Shown here piece by piece: positions 24,685 to 34,788 of a DNA stretch of 48,917 nt. The notes beneath the pieces were generated by a model. That model made no database searches and had not been told where the DNA came from. It saw only the letters and a list, made by a program, of their open reading frames with translations. Position 1 is the first letter of the stretch, and every line of letters starts with the position of its first letter. The position numbers and the translations under genes are program-made. The stretch is taken from the NCBI GenBank assembly GCA_016209145.1, contig JACQWT010000037.1:1-48917 (forward strand). Direction: 5' to 3'. The stretch is from Deltaproteobacteria bacterium (GTDB lineage: Bacteria > Myxococcota_A > Polyangia > Polyangiales > Polyangiaceae).

Positions 24685-25905
24685 CTACCGGCACGCGGCG
24701 CCCGCCACGCAGCGCTGCACGCAGGCTTGGTTGCCCTGGCAGCGGCCGCGGCACTGCTGCTGCGCTCGTGCCAGACAGGCGCTGCGCTGGGCCGCGGCCG
24801 CCTCGCCCGCCTGCTTGTTGCGCGCCGCCTGCTCGATCTTGGCGTCCGCGCCGTCCACCAGCCGTTGTGCCTCGCGCGCGTGCGCGCCGCTCGGATGCGC
24901 GTCGAGATAGCGGCGCACCGAGTCGCACGAGGACGAATCGGCCGGCGCCGCGCACGATCTGCGGTCGGTGCGGCGCCAGTCCGCCTCGTCGAGCCGCCGG
25001 TCGGCCGCATCGAGCAACCGCCGCGCCTCGACCGCGTGCCGGCCGGCGGCGTGACGGTCCAGGTAGGCACGGACGGAATCGCAGTCGGATGCGCTCGACG
25101 CCTTCGCGCACGAAGCCGTGCTGACCTCCGCCCAGTCCGCGTCGTCGTAGGCTTCCCAGAGGGGACGCAGGCTCACCGAGCCCACGTCGGTGCCGGCAAC
25201 CAGCAAAGTGGCCGTCTCGTGGCGACCGGCGGCGTCGCTCGACCGAGGCACGGCCTCGCTCAGATCGAAGGAGGTCGCGCCGGTCGCATCGGTCTCCGCG
25301 AGATCCATGATCCGCTCGCCCAGCCGCATCGACACCTGACCGCCGCGGTAGGGCCGGCGGTTGCGGCACGCCGTCTCCTTCTCGACGACCCCGGCGTCAA
25401 CCGACTTCGTGCCGATCTCCTCGTCGCTCCCCAAGGAGCGAAAGACGTCGACCAACGCCAAAAGCACGGCGCCGCTGCCCGCGGCCATGAAGCCGATGCC
25501 GATGGCGCGTGGCACGTCCGGGCCGACCGGGTTGTAGGTCCGCTTGCCGTCCTCGCTCTCGTAGACGCCGGCCGAGTCTACGTACAGCCCGATGCCCAGG
25601 CCGAGGCCGACGAGCCCTGGCATGGACCAGGCCCAGTCCCGGCCGGGCGTCTCGTTGTGTCGCTCCCGGCGCGTGGTGGTCTCGACCTGGTCGACCCGGC
25701 GGGTCTCGCAGACGTGCGAGGCCACGACCTCGACCTGGGTACCGTGCTGGGCCACGCGGCCGGCGGCCCCGTCGACTACCTGCTCGTTGATGCTCGAGCC
25801 CAGAACCTTGTCCTCGGTCGTGGGCTCGCGCAGGCCGATGCGCGCGCAGCCGCCGCAGAGCAGCGCGCCCGCCAGAAACGGAGCAAGGTGAGGATTCAGT
25901 TGCAT
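24685..25905 (-). CDS. Lipoprotein with glycine-rich membrane segment, tandem repeats and Cys motif
   Basis: A 406-aa lipoprotein (lipobox LLCGGC). A hydrophobic Gly-rich stretch (MPGLVGLGLGIGLYVDSAG, then AIGIGFMAAGSGAVLLALV) may form membrane hairpins. Two tandem units of about 55 aa follow, each with ADW..., SxCDSVRxYLDxHxxGxHA and EAxRLxDxAD. The end carries CRGRCQGNQACVQRC. A similar layout and the same terminal Cys motif occur in the gene at 26589, so the two are probably distant paralogues. It overlaps the upstream Cys-rich gene by 10 bp. Confidence 0.68.
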   Translation of the reverse strand: MQLNPHLAPFLAGALLCGGCARIGLREPTTEDKVLGSSINEQVVDGAAGRVAQHGTQVEVVASHVCETRRVDQVETTTRRERHNETPGRDWAWSMPGLVGLGLGIGLYVDSAGVYESEDGKRTYNPVGPDVPRAIGIGFMAAGSGAVLLALVDVFRSLGSDEEIGTKSVDAGVVEKETACRNRRPYRGGQVSMRLGERIMDLAETDATGATSFDLSEAVPRSSDAAGRHETATLLVAGTDVGSVSLRPLWEAYDDADWAEVSTASCAKASSASDCDSVRAYLDRHAAGRHAVEARRLLDAADRRLDEADWRRTDRRSCAAPADSSSCDSVRRYLDAHPSGAHAREAQRLVDGADAKIEQAARNKQAGEAAAAQRSACLARAQQQCRGRCQGNQACVQRCVAGAACR

Positions 25906-26585
25906 ACGCCGGAGCAGTAGTCAGTGAAGCACTGGCTGAAGGCCGCGTACTCCACGTTGGTCGAGCACCCGACTGTCCCAGGATTCGTGATGCAGTCCCC
26001 GCAATCGGTCGTGGCATCGCAGAGCTTGAGCGAGGAGCAACACGAGGCGCCAAGGCACTCGGCACACGCCTGCTCGTCCCTGACGCGGTTGGTATCACAA
26101 ATCGGGTACGGCGGGACGCAGAACACGTTGCCGGCGGACGCTCCCGGAGCGAGGTAGCAGCGACTCGGCAGCTCGCACGTCACGTTCTCTCCAAGGGATG
26201 CGCAGCACACGTGGGTCGACGCGTCGTAGCAGACCCCGTAGGAGCCGCAGGCACGCCACGAGCTCGCGTACCCCTCGACGCACTCGATGTCGTCGGTCTT
26301 CGGATACTCCTCGCACCGGTAGAGCCCGGCCGTCTGCCACGACTTCTCGCACGCGCTCGGCGAGTCGCAGATCTTGTACTTCACGCGCTTTCCGTCGGGG
26401 CACGACGCGATGATGCCGTCCTCGCAGGCGCTAGTCCGCAGCCCGTCGTCGTCCACCAGATCCGCGCAGTCCACGTCGGGGCCTTCGCGGTTGAAGACGG
26501 AGCAGCCGGCGGCGGCGAACGCCGCCGTCAGAGCAAAGAGTGCCGCTCGGGTGCGCGGGTGCTGGCAATTCCTGGCGCTACTCAC
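25896..26585 (-). CDS. Cys-rich lipoprotein
   Basis: A 229-aa lipoprotein (signal AALFALTAAFAAAGC) with more than 20 cysteines in short spaced motifs (CSVF, CADLVDDDGLRTSACEDG, CGSYGVCYDASTHVCCASLG, ECLGASCCSSLKLCDATTDC). Such proteins are typical of myxobacterial surfaces and have no known activity. The GTG start lies 3 bases after the preceding gene's stop, and the 3' end overlaps the next gene, so the three form one operon. Confidence 0.7.
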   Translation of the reverse strand: MSSARNCQHPRTRAALFALTAAFAAAGCSVFNREGPDVDCADLVDDDGLRTSACEDGIIASCPDGKRVKYKICDSPSACEKSWQTAGLYRCEEYPKTDDIECVEGYASSWRACGSYGVCYDASTHVCCASLGENVTCELPSRCYLAPGASAGNVFCVPPYPICDTNRVRDEQACAECLGASCCSSLKLCDATTDCGDCITNPGTVGCSTNVEYAAFSQCFTDYCSGVCN

Positions 26586-26588
26586 GGT

Positions 26589-27818
26589 CTACAGTCGCGG
26601 CACATGTTCGCCCGGGCGTGACTCCGCGCCCACGCTCTCGCAGCCGCTGCTCACGCACCGGCGCACGCAGCCGCCCATGTCGAAACCTCGGCCGCCTCCC
26701 CCGGGACAGCCCGGCCCCTGGGCCATGCAGTTGGCCACGCAGCCCTGGCTCCCCTGGCACTTGGACATGCACCTACTGCGGCGCTGCGCCTCGCATCCCG
26801 CCGCCTGGCCCTGCTGGTTCTTGTTGTGCTCCTCGCGCGCCGTCTCACAGCACCCGGTGCACTCGCGTTCGCGCTCGGCGCGCTGTTCTGCCGCGCGCTC
26901 CTCCTCGCGCCTGCGCTCCTGGGCCGCCCTCACGCGGTCCCGCCGCCACGCGACCCTCTGCTGGTTCTCCAAGTGCTCGGCGTAGCGCAGCCCGGGGTAG
27001 CGGGCGAGATCCAGCTCGGCCAGCTTGGTCGGCGACTCGGTCCCGCCGACCGCGACCACGGACGCCGCAGCCTCGACGCGCTCGTCCACCTCCGGCCAGC
27101 CGGGCAGCGCCGAGGAAAGGGCCTGCACGACGTTCGTCGTGAGCCGGCCCGCGCCGTTCGTCCTGCCCAGCTCGACGATCTTCGGCTGGTAGCCGTCGAG
27201 CGCAAGCAGGAGCCCGAGTTTCAGCCCCTCCTCGGGCCCGCTGCGGCACACCTTGGTCTCGGTCTCGGTCGCCGGCGAGCCCGATCCCCGTCCTGGTGGG
27301 GGGACGCCGTACTCGATCTCGCCCGGGGTCTCGTCGGTGCCAACCTGAGCGAGGTGGAAAAGCCCGTTTCCCAGCACGATGAGGCCAACGCCCCCGACGA
27401 CGGCTCCACCGATAATCGTGTAGAAGAGGGCCTTGTCGACGGACGCCTCGTAGTTGCCGGACTGCACCACCCCATATGCGACGCCCGCAGCAAGCGCTCC
27501 GCTCCCGGCCGCAACCGAGCCGAACACAATGTCGGTCGCGATCCTCTCGCCCCTCTTGCCCTCCACCTTGATCGCCTGGTAGCGCGGCCGCCGCACGATC
27601 TCGCAGCGCTGCACGCTCCGCACCTCGAAGGCCATCCTGCCCCTGGCGTCGACCGCCTTGACCTCGACGTCGCGCTCTGGCGCCTGCAGCTCGCCCCGCG
27701 CGACCTCGGGCGCCAGCGCGGCGTACTTGACCGTCGAGAAGGACTCGACGCTCGACCAGCAGCCGGCTGAACCGAGCGCGAGCCAACCCAGGAACGCCGC
27801 CCGCCAACGTGCCGTCAT
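26589..27818 (-). CDS. Lipoprotein with glycine-rich membrane segment and C-terminal Cys motif
   Basis: A 409-aa lipoprotein (signal RAAFLGWLALGSAGC), first gene of a three-gene operon. It has two hydrophobic Gly-rich stretches (FGSVAAGSGALAAGVAYGVV and FYTIIGGAVVGGVGLIVLG), a mixed domain, an Arg/Glu coiled coil (RRDRVRAAQERRREEERAAE) and a Cys-rich tail (CMSKCQGSQGCVANC). The tail motif CQGxQxCVxxC is shared with the gene at 24685. The role is unknown; the pair could form a surface complex. Confidence 0.68.
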   Translation of the reverse strand: MTARWRAAFLGWLALGSAGCWSSVESFSTVKYAALAPEVARGELQAPERDVEVKAVDARGRMAFEVRSVQRCEIVRRPRYQAIKVEGKRGERIATDIVFGSVAAGSGALAAGVAYGVVQSGNYEASVDKALFYTIIGGAVVGGVGLIVLGNGLFHLAQVGTDETPGEIEYGVPPPGRGSGSPATETETKVCRSGPEEGLKLGLLLALDGYQPKIVELGRTNGAGRLTTNVVQALSSALPGWPEVDERVEAAASVVAVGGTESPTKLAELDLARYPGLRYAEHLENQQRVAWRRDRVRAAQERRREEERAAEQRAERERECTGCCETAREEHNKNQQGQAAGCEAQRRSRCMSKCQGSQGCVANCMAQGPGCPGGGGRGFDMGGCVRRCVSSGCESVGAESRPGEHVPRL

Positions 27819-28001
27819 GCCGTCCTCTCTCGCTCGCGCCCCGTGTGGCGCAAGTAGCGGACGGCTACGTTAGCACGCCGGCGCGGCGCGCGGCAGGTCC
27901 CGGTCCCCCGCATCCGGGGCCGGCGCATCATCGGCGCCATGCAGCGCACGGAGCGCGCGGGCCGCCCACAGCAGTGCCGTTGCCAGTCCCCTGCATAGGC
28001 C

Positions 28002-28080
28002 ATCTGGCCCTCTATTCCCGAAAAGCGGGAATAGAGGAGGCGATGACCTCGCTATCTGCCCCTCTATTCCCGCTTTCCGG
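28002..28080. repeat. Hairpin with a third repeated arm in a 407-bp intergenic region
   Basis: CCTCTATTCCCG (28009-28020) and CGGGAATAGAGG (28026-28037) form a perfect 12-bp stem with a 5-base loop. The left arm occurs again at 28061-28072, within a direct repeat (28002-28028 and 28054-28080), so the middle arm could pair with either copy. The stretch is less GC-rich than its surroundings. It lies after the ABC gene and before the lipoprotein operon, both on the minus strand, so it could be a terminator or leader. No gene is seen in 27819-28225. Confidence 0.65.
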
Positions 28081-28225
28081 CAATTGAAGGGGGGATGAGG
28101 GAAGACGGGCAGCGCGGGCGGCCGGGGCCGTGGGGCACCGGGCGCGGCGACCGGCGCTCGTCCGGTCCACGCGTGCAGGTCCGCAGAAGTTGGGCCAAAA
28201 AAGATGCGCCGGCCCCGGCCCCGCG

Positions 28226-31200
28226 TCACGCCACGTCCCGCCGGCGCAAGATCACGAGAACCGCTCCGAGGGCCACTGCGGTGAGCAGCACGAGCACGCC
28301 CACGGCCGCAAGCGGCTGGGCCCAGTGCTCGAAGCCGTAACCTCCCTCGCCCAACACCGTGCTGGCCAGCTCCTCGGTGGCGCAGCGGAACGCGCCGTCG
28401 CTGATGCTGGCGTCGCTGATCGAGCCGCACACCGGGATGCGCCAGGCCGCGTCGAGCGCGGCGCGCTCCAGGCCCAGGGCTGCCTCGAACCCCCAGCGAG
28501 CCGGCATGAGGCCCATCACCCAGCCCAGCCAATCCTTCTCGGTCAGCCGCACGATCATGCCGCCGAGGATGACCTGCGGAATGAGGGCGATCGGCGTCAG
28601 GGCCGTGGCCGCCTCGGTGCTCCGCACCACGGCCGAGATCAGCAGGCCGATCGACACGGCATTGACCGAGCAGACGATGAGGATGCCGAGCGTTGCCAGG
28701 AAACCGCCGCTCAGGCCCAGCGCCGGCTTGACGATCACCAAGAGGACCGTGCACTGGACGGCCGAGAAGCAGGAGAGCACCGCGAACTTCGAGGCCACGT
28801 AGTTCGCGATCGACAGGTTGACCATGCGCTCGCGCCGGTAGATGGCCTGCTCGGCCACGATCTCGCGCGCGGCGTTCGAGGTGCCGAACCAGATGCTGGC
28901 CACGACCAGCAGGAACAAGGCGGCGGCGAAGTCGCGCACTTCCGGGAAGCGGCCCAGCTTGGTCATGCAGTCGAGCAGTTGGCGGGCCCCCGGTTGAGAG
29001 TGCTCCAGCTTCTCCACCGTGAGCTTGCACCAGAGGCTGGGCTGCTCCGCCTTGCCTCCGAACACGGCGGCAATGAGCGCGCCGATGATGGGAGCTTGCA
29101 GCAGCAAGATGGCGAGACCACCCCGGTCGCGCAGCTTGACCACGGCGTAGCGCTCCAGGAGCAGTCGGAGCTGGGCGAGCCGCTCGATCGTGGCGCGGGT
29201 GGGCTGGCCGCGCGTGCCCACGGCTCCGGGCGCGCGCGGGCCGGCTACCATCTGCTGGTAGACGGGATTGTCGGGGCGGAAGAACTCGGCCCGCCACGAG
29301 TGCGCGGCTTGCCGCCGGGCCTGGTCGCGGCTGGCGGCCCCGGCCTCGAGCAGAGCCTGCTCGCGCCGCCGCAGCATGTCGAACATGTCGCGCGGGTTGT
29401 CGAGGGCCGGCTGCCCGGTGGCCTCCCGCTGGCGGCCGAAGAAGCGGTAGCTCGGCTCCCCGGTCGGCCCGAAGTAGGCCGGCGTGCCGCCGTAGGCCAG
29501 GACGAAGGCCAGGTTGAACTTCTCGTACTCGTCCCGGGCCGGCTGGTGGATGGTGCTGATGATCGTCTTGCCCGAGGCGCGTGCCAGGTCGCGCAGCAGA
29601 TCGATGAGGGCCACGGTGTCGTCGGCGGCCAGCCCCGAAGTGGGCTCGTCCAGGAACAGCAGGGGCGGGTCGGTCACGAGCTCGAGCGCGATGTTGACGC
29701 GCTTGCGCTGCCCGCCCGAAAGGACCTTCTTCTCCGGCTTGCCGATCTGCAAGTGTCGCACCTGCTCCAGCCCGAGGTCGGCGATGGTCTGGCCCACGCG
29801 GCGGGCGATCTCGTCGTCGGTGAAGTCGCGCGGCAGCCGCATCCGGGCGCTGAAGTAGATCGCCTCCTCCACGGTCAGCTCGGCGTGCAGCAGATCGTCC
29901 TGCGGCACGTAGCCGATGCAGCCGCGCAAGGCGTCGTAGATGGCGAACAGATCCTCGCCGTTGACGCGCACTTGGCCGACCGTGGGCCGCAGGGTGCCGT
30001 TTAGCACCATCAGCAACGTGGTCTTGCCGGCCCCCGAGGGCCCCATCAGGGCGATGAAGTCACCGGGCAGGGCCTTGAACGTGATGTCGTCGAGCAGGGT
30101 GCGCATGGCCCCCGATCCCTCGCGATCGGGCACCTCGAAGCGCACGCCGATAGCCTCGATGGCGACGAGGTTGGCGCCCCAGCGGGCATCCGGCGGCGGC
30201 TCGACCGCCGGGGCCGCGCGCAGCGCGCCCGCCGGTCCGAGCCGCAACGGGTAGGGGCCGACGAGGAACCGCTCATCGATGCCGATGGGCACGCTCTCGC
30301 CCCGGCGCAGCCGCTGCCCGCGCACGAACGTGCCGTTGCCGGAGCCGAGATCCTCGACATGCACGGCGCCGTCCGGACGGCGCGTGACCTTGGCGTGGAA
30401 GCGGCTTACCTGCGGGAACGGAAGCTCGATCTGGCAAGATGCGTCGCGGCCGATCGTGATCTCGGCCGGGCCGGCACCGGCGCCACCGAGATCGAGCCCG
30501 GCGCACAGCGTTCCCGTGCCGGAGATCTGCGGCGCGGCGCGCGCGGGTCCTGGCGCTGGGCCTGGCGCCGGTCCCGCCCCGGCGGCGGGAAGCTGTACCG
30601 CGCGCGGCGCGCCCGGCAGCAGACCGAGCCCTGCCCCGCCCAGGACGCCGGGGGCTTGCCCCGCGGCTGCGCCGGCGGCCGCGGGCGCGCCGCCCACGGC
30701 GCCCGTGAGGGCCAGCTCGCACAGCGCGCGAGCATCGAGCCACACCGCGCCCAGGTAGATCCCCTGCCCCATGGGAACCTCGGCGTTGGCGGGAAGCTGG
30801 CGGCCGGCAGCGTCCCACGTGCCGCTCGTGCTGCCGAGATCGACCACCGTGGCCCGCACCGGATCGATCCGGGCGTGCACGCCCGACACCGACGCATGCG
30901 CCACCGCCACGTGCACCCGGCTCGGGTCGCGGCCAAGCAGGACGCCTTCGCCCGGCCCGGGCACCCGGATCCGCTCGGCAAGCAGGGCCGCCAGCTCCGG
31001 CGCCTTGAGCGATACCGGACGGCCGTCCACGCGCACATCCGCGTCGAACCGCTCCACCCGCACGCCCTGGCCGCCAAGCAGCCGGCGCCCCTCCACCAGG
31101 ATCTCGTGGGCCGAGCCGGCACGCACCACCAGGCCCCCGTCCCAGGCCACGAATGCGCTCTGCGCGGGCAGGCCGGCCACGTGCAGCAGGTCGTTCGGGC

Positions 31201-31234
31201 CGCCGCCGATGCTGATCTCACGGACACGGGCCAT
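28226..31234 (-). CDS. FHA-FHA-ABC transporter (ATPase fused to ABC-2 type permease)
   Basis: A 1002-aa half-transporter of ABCG type. FHA-like domains lie at about 95-165 (GRDPSRVHV, VSGVHARI, DLGSTSGTW) and 258-330 (IGRDASCQIE, VSRFHAK, DLGSGNGTF); FHA domains bind phospho-Thr. The ATPase has Walker A GPSGAGKTT at about 398-406, signature LSGGQRKR at about 505-512, and Walker B LLFLDEP. The C-terminal 400 aa hold about six helices of an ABC-2 permease. A kinase gene lies 12 bp upstream in the same operon and could phosphorylate it or its partner. The substrate is unknown. GAGGTG precedes the ATG. Confidence 0.93.
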   Translation of the reverse strand: MARVREISIGGGPNDLLHVAGLPAQSAFVAWDGGLVVRAGSAHEILVEGRRLLGGQGVRVERFDADVRVDGRPVSLKAPELAALLAERIRVPGPGEGVLLGRDPSRVHVAVAHASVSGVHARIDPVRATVVDLGSTSGTWDAAGRQLPANAEVPMGQGIYLGAVWLDARALCELALTGAVGGAPAAAGAAAGQAPGVLGGAGLGLLPGAPRAVQLPAAGAGPAPGPAPGPARAAPQISGTGTLCAGLDLGGAGAGPAEITIGRDASCQIELPFPQVSRFHAKVTRRPDGAVHVEDLGSGNGTFVRGQRLRRGESVPIGIDERFLVGPYPLRLGPAGALRAAPAVEPPPDARWGANLVAIEAIGVRFEVPDREGSGAMRTLLDDITFKALPGDFIALMGPSGAGKTTLLMVLNGTLRPTVGQVRVNGEDLFAIYDALRGCIGYVPQDDLLHAELTVEEAIYFSARMRLPRDFTDDEIARRVGQTIADLGLEQVRHLQIGKPEKKVLSGGQRKRVNIALELVTDPPLLFLDEPTSGLAADDTVALIDLLRDLARASGKTIISTIHQPARDEYEKFNLAFVLAYGGTPAYFGPTGEPSYRFFGRQREATGQPALDNPRDMFDMLRRREQALLEAGAASRDQARRQAAHSWRAEFFRPDNPVYQQMVAGPRAPGAVGTRGQPTRATIERLAQLRLLLERYAVVKLRDRGGLAILLLQAPIIGALIAAVFGGKAEQPSLWCKLTVEKLEHSQPGARQLLDCMTKLGRFPEVRDFAAALFLLVVASIWFGTSNAAREIVAEQAIYRRERMVNLSIANYVASKFAVLSCFSAVQCTVLLVIVKPALGLSGGFLATLGILIVCSVNAVSIGLLISAVVRSTEAATALTPIALIPQVILGGMIVRLTEKDWLGWVMGLMPARWGFEAALGLERAALDAAWRIPVCGSISDASISDGAFRCATEELASTVLGEGGYGFEHWAQPLAAVGVLVLLTAVALGAVLVILRRRDVA

Positions 31235-31246
31235 GGCTTCGACACC

Positions 31247-32818
<1,572 letters not shown>

Positions 32819-32892
32819 GGGCAACCCCTGGCGGGCACTATACGACAGCCCCGGTTGTGAGCGTGAAGCGCATGTTGTACCGTCCGCGGATC

Positions 32893-34788
32893 ATGGACCT
32901 TGCGGGCAACGCCGCACAAGCCGCAGCCGCCGAGGCCGACCCCTTCGGTCTGGTCGGGGCGCTCGTCGGCGGCGACATCCAGGTCGAGCGGGTGGTCGGC
33001 TCGGGCGGCTACGGCACGGTCTATCGCGGGCTGCACACCAAGCTCCAGTGCCCGGTGGCCCTGAAGTGCCTGCGCGTGCCGGACAGCCTGGACGGGCCGG
33101 CGCGCCAGAGCTTCGTGCAGCGCTTCCTGGACGAGGGCCGGCTCATGTACCAGCTCTCGTGCGCCGACCCGGGCATCGTGCACGCGCTGGCGGTGGACGT
33201 GCTGCAGCTTGCCGACGGCCAGCAGGTTCCCTACCTCGTGCTCGAGTGGATCGACGGCCAGCCGGCCGACGAGTTGCTCGCCGAGACGTTCCGCCAGGGG
33301 CGCAAGATCCCGCTCGCAGAGCTCGTCACCCGGCTGGAGCCGGTGGCGCGCGGCCTGGGCGTGGCCCACGACGCCGGCATTGCCCACCGGGACGTCAAGC
33401 CGTCGAACATCATGTTCACGCAGGTGCTCGGCCGGCCGACGGCCAAGCTTCTCGACTTCGGCCTGGCCAAGATCGTGCAGGAGGCCGGCGCCCAGGGCAG
33501 CGCCCGTACTACCCGCGACGCCAGCGGCCAGTCGTTCGGCTTCACCCCGCGCTACGCCGCGCCCGAGCAGTGGTTGGCGTCCTACGGCGTGACGGGCCCC
33601 TGGACCGACGTGTTCTCCCTCGCTCTCGTGTGCGTCGAGTTCATCTGCGCGCAGCCCGCTCTGGCCGGCTCGAATGTCGGGCAGTGGATGGGGGCATCGA
33701 TCCATCCGACCGCGAGGCCCACGCCGCGGGCGTTCGGCGAGGACGTTGGCGCCGCCGCCGAGGCCGTGTTCGCGCGCGCCCTGGCCATCCAGCCCTCCGA
33801 CCGCTACCGCCACGCTGCCGAGTTCTGGCGCGACCTCAAGGCCGCCGCGGGGGTGGTGTCCGGGCCCAGCCCCCTGCCGGTGCTGCACGATGACGACGAC
33901 GGCGCATCGGGCAAGGAGACGACCCTGCGGATCGCGCCGCAGGTCGGCCGTGCGAGCCATCCCGAGCAGACCGTGCTCATGCCGAGCCCGCTCGGATCGG
34001 ATCCCGGACGGGCCGCGCCCGGCGCGATGGGCCCGCTGTCGCCCCTCCCGGCCGGAGGTGGCGCGCACGCGATGCCCGGAGACAGGACGGTGCTGGGAGG
34101 CCCCAACGTCGGCCGCGCCAGCAGCCCGGACGCCGTGTCTGGCCCGTGGCCGGCGGTTATGGTCGTGCCTGGCGCCGGCCCGCAGATGGGGCCGCCGGGC
34201 GCCGTCGTCGCCCCGCCCGCCGGTCAATCAGGTGGCTGGCCTGCCGGCGGGCAGGCCGCTCGTCCCGCGGGGCGGTCCGTACGCGCAGCGGCCCAGGGCC
34301 TCGTGGCGCAGCTCATGCGACTGCCCCCGGCAGCGCAGATGGCGCTCTTGGCGCTCGGCGCAGCCGTCCTCGTGGTCGCGGGAATAGCGCTCCTGCGCTC
34401 CTCGGACTCCGGCGAGGCGCCCGAGGCCGCGGGCACGCCGTTCGCGCGCGGCCAGCCGGCCGGCGAGGACGATGGCGGGCAGCAGAGCGCGGGCGAGCCG
34501 GAGCAGCTTGCGTTGGGGGGCGGTGCGAAGCTCGACGACGCGGCGCTCGCCGGCGTCGTGCGGGCGCCGGCAAAGACTGCCAGCCCGAGCGGCACGCTGT
34601 CGATCTACTGCGCGCCACGGCCGAGCGGTTCTGGATGGGGCCGTAGGCGTCAGGACGTGTCAGAAGGGGACGTCACGCACAATCGTTCTGGCTCCCGGCG
34701 GGGGCGCTGCCGGCGGAGCAGCGCGAAAGGCAGGACGGGAAGAGGGCGGGCGCGCCGGAGACTGCTCTTGTCCCCGAGACGTCCTTGA
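32893..34788 (+). CDS. Transmembrane Ser/Thr protein kinase with abnormal 3' end
   Basis: A kinase of about 631 aa, divergent from the kinase at 31247. It has GSGGYGTVYRG, Lys58 (VALKCL), Asp167 in HRDVKPSN, DFG at 188-190 and APEQ. A long Pro/Gly/Ala linker leads to a membrane helix (MALLALGAAVLVVAGIALL) and an acidic outer region. At GTLSIYC, near 34600, the sequence looks like the start of a PEGA-type domain, but the frame then becomes Arg-rich and overlaps the convergent gene by 129 bp. A frameshift or lost stop is likely; another frame stops at 34646. ATG 32893 is preferred over GTG 32857. Confidence 0.8.
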   Translation: MDLAGNAAQAAAAEADPFGLVGALVGGDIQVERVVGSGGYGTVYRGLHTKLQCPVALKCLRVPDSLDGPARQSFVQRFLDEGRLMYQLSCADPGIVHALAVDVLQLADGQQVPYLVLEWIDGQPADELLAETFRQGRKIPLAELVTRLEPVARGLGVAHDAGIAHRDVKPSNIMFTQVLGRPTAKLLDFGLAKIVQEAGAQGSARTTRDASGQSFGFTPRYAAPEQWLASYGVTGPWTDVFSLALVCVEFICAQPALAGSNVGQWMGASIHPTARPTPRAFGEDVGAAAEAVFARALAIQPSDRYRHAAEFWRDLKAAAGVVSGPSPLPVLHDDDDGASGKETTLRIAPQVGRASHPEQTVLMPSPLGSDPGRAAPGAMGPLSPLPAGGGAHAMPGDRTVLGGPNVGRASSPDAVSGPWPAVMVVPGAGPQMGPPGAVVAPPAGQSGGWPAGGQAARPAGRSVRAAAQGLVAQLMRLPPAAQMALLALGAAVLVVAGIALLRSSDSGEAPEAAGTPFARGQPAGEDDGGQQSAGEPEQLALGGGAKLDDAALAGVVRAPAKTASPSGTLSIYCAPRPSGSGWGRRRQDVSEGDVTHNRSGSRRGRCRRSSAKGRTGRGRARRRLLLSPRRP

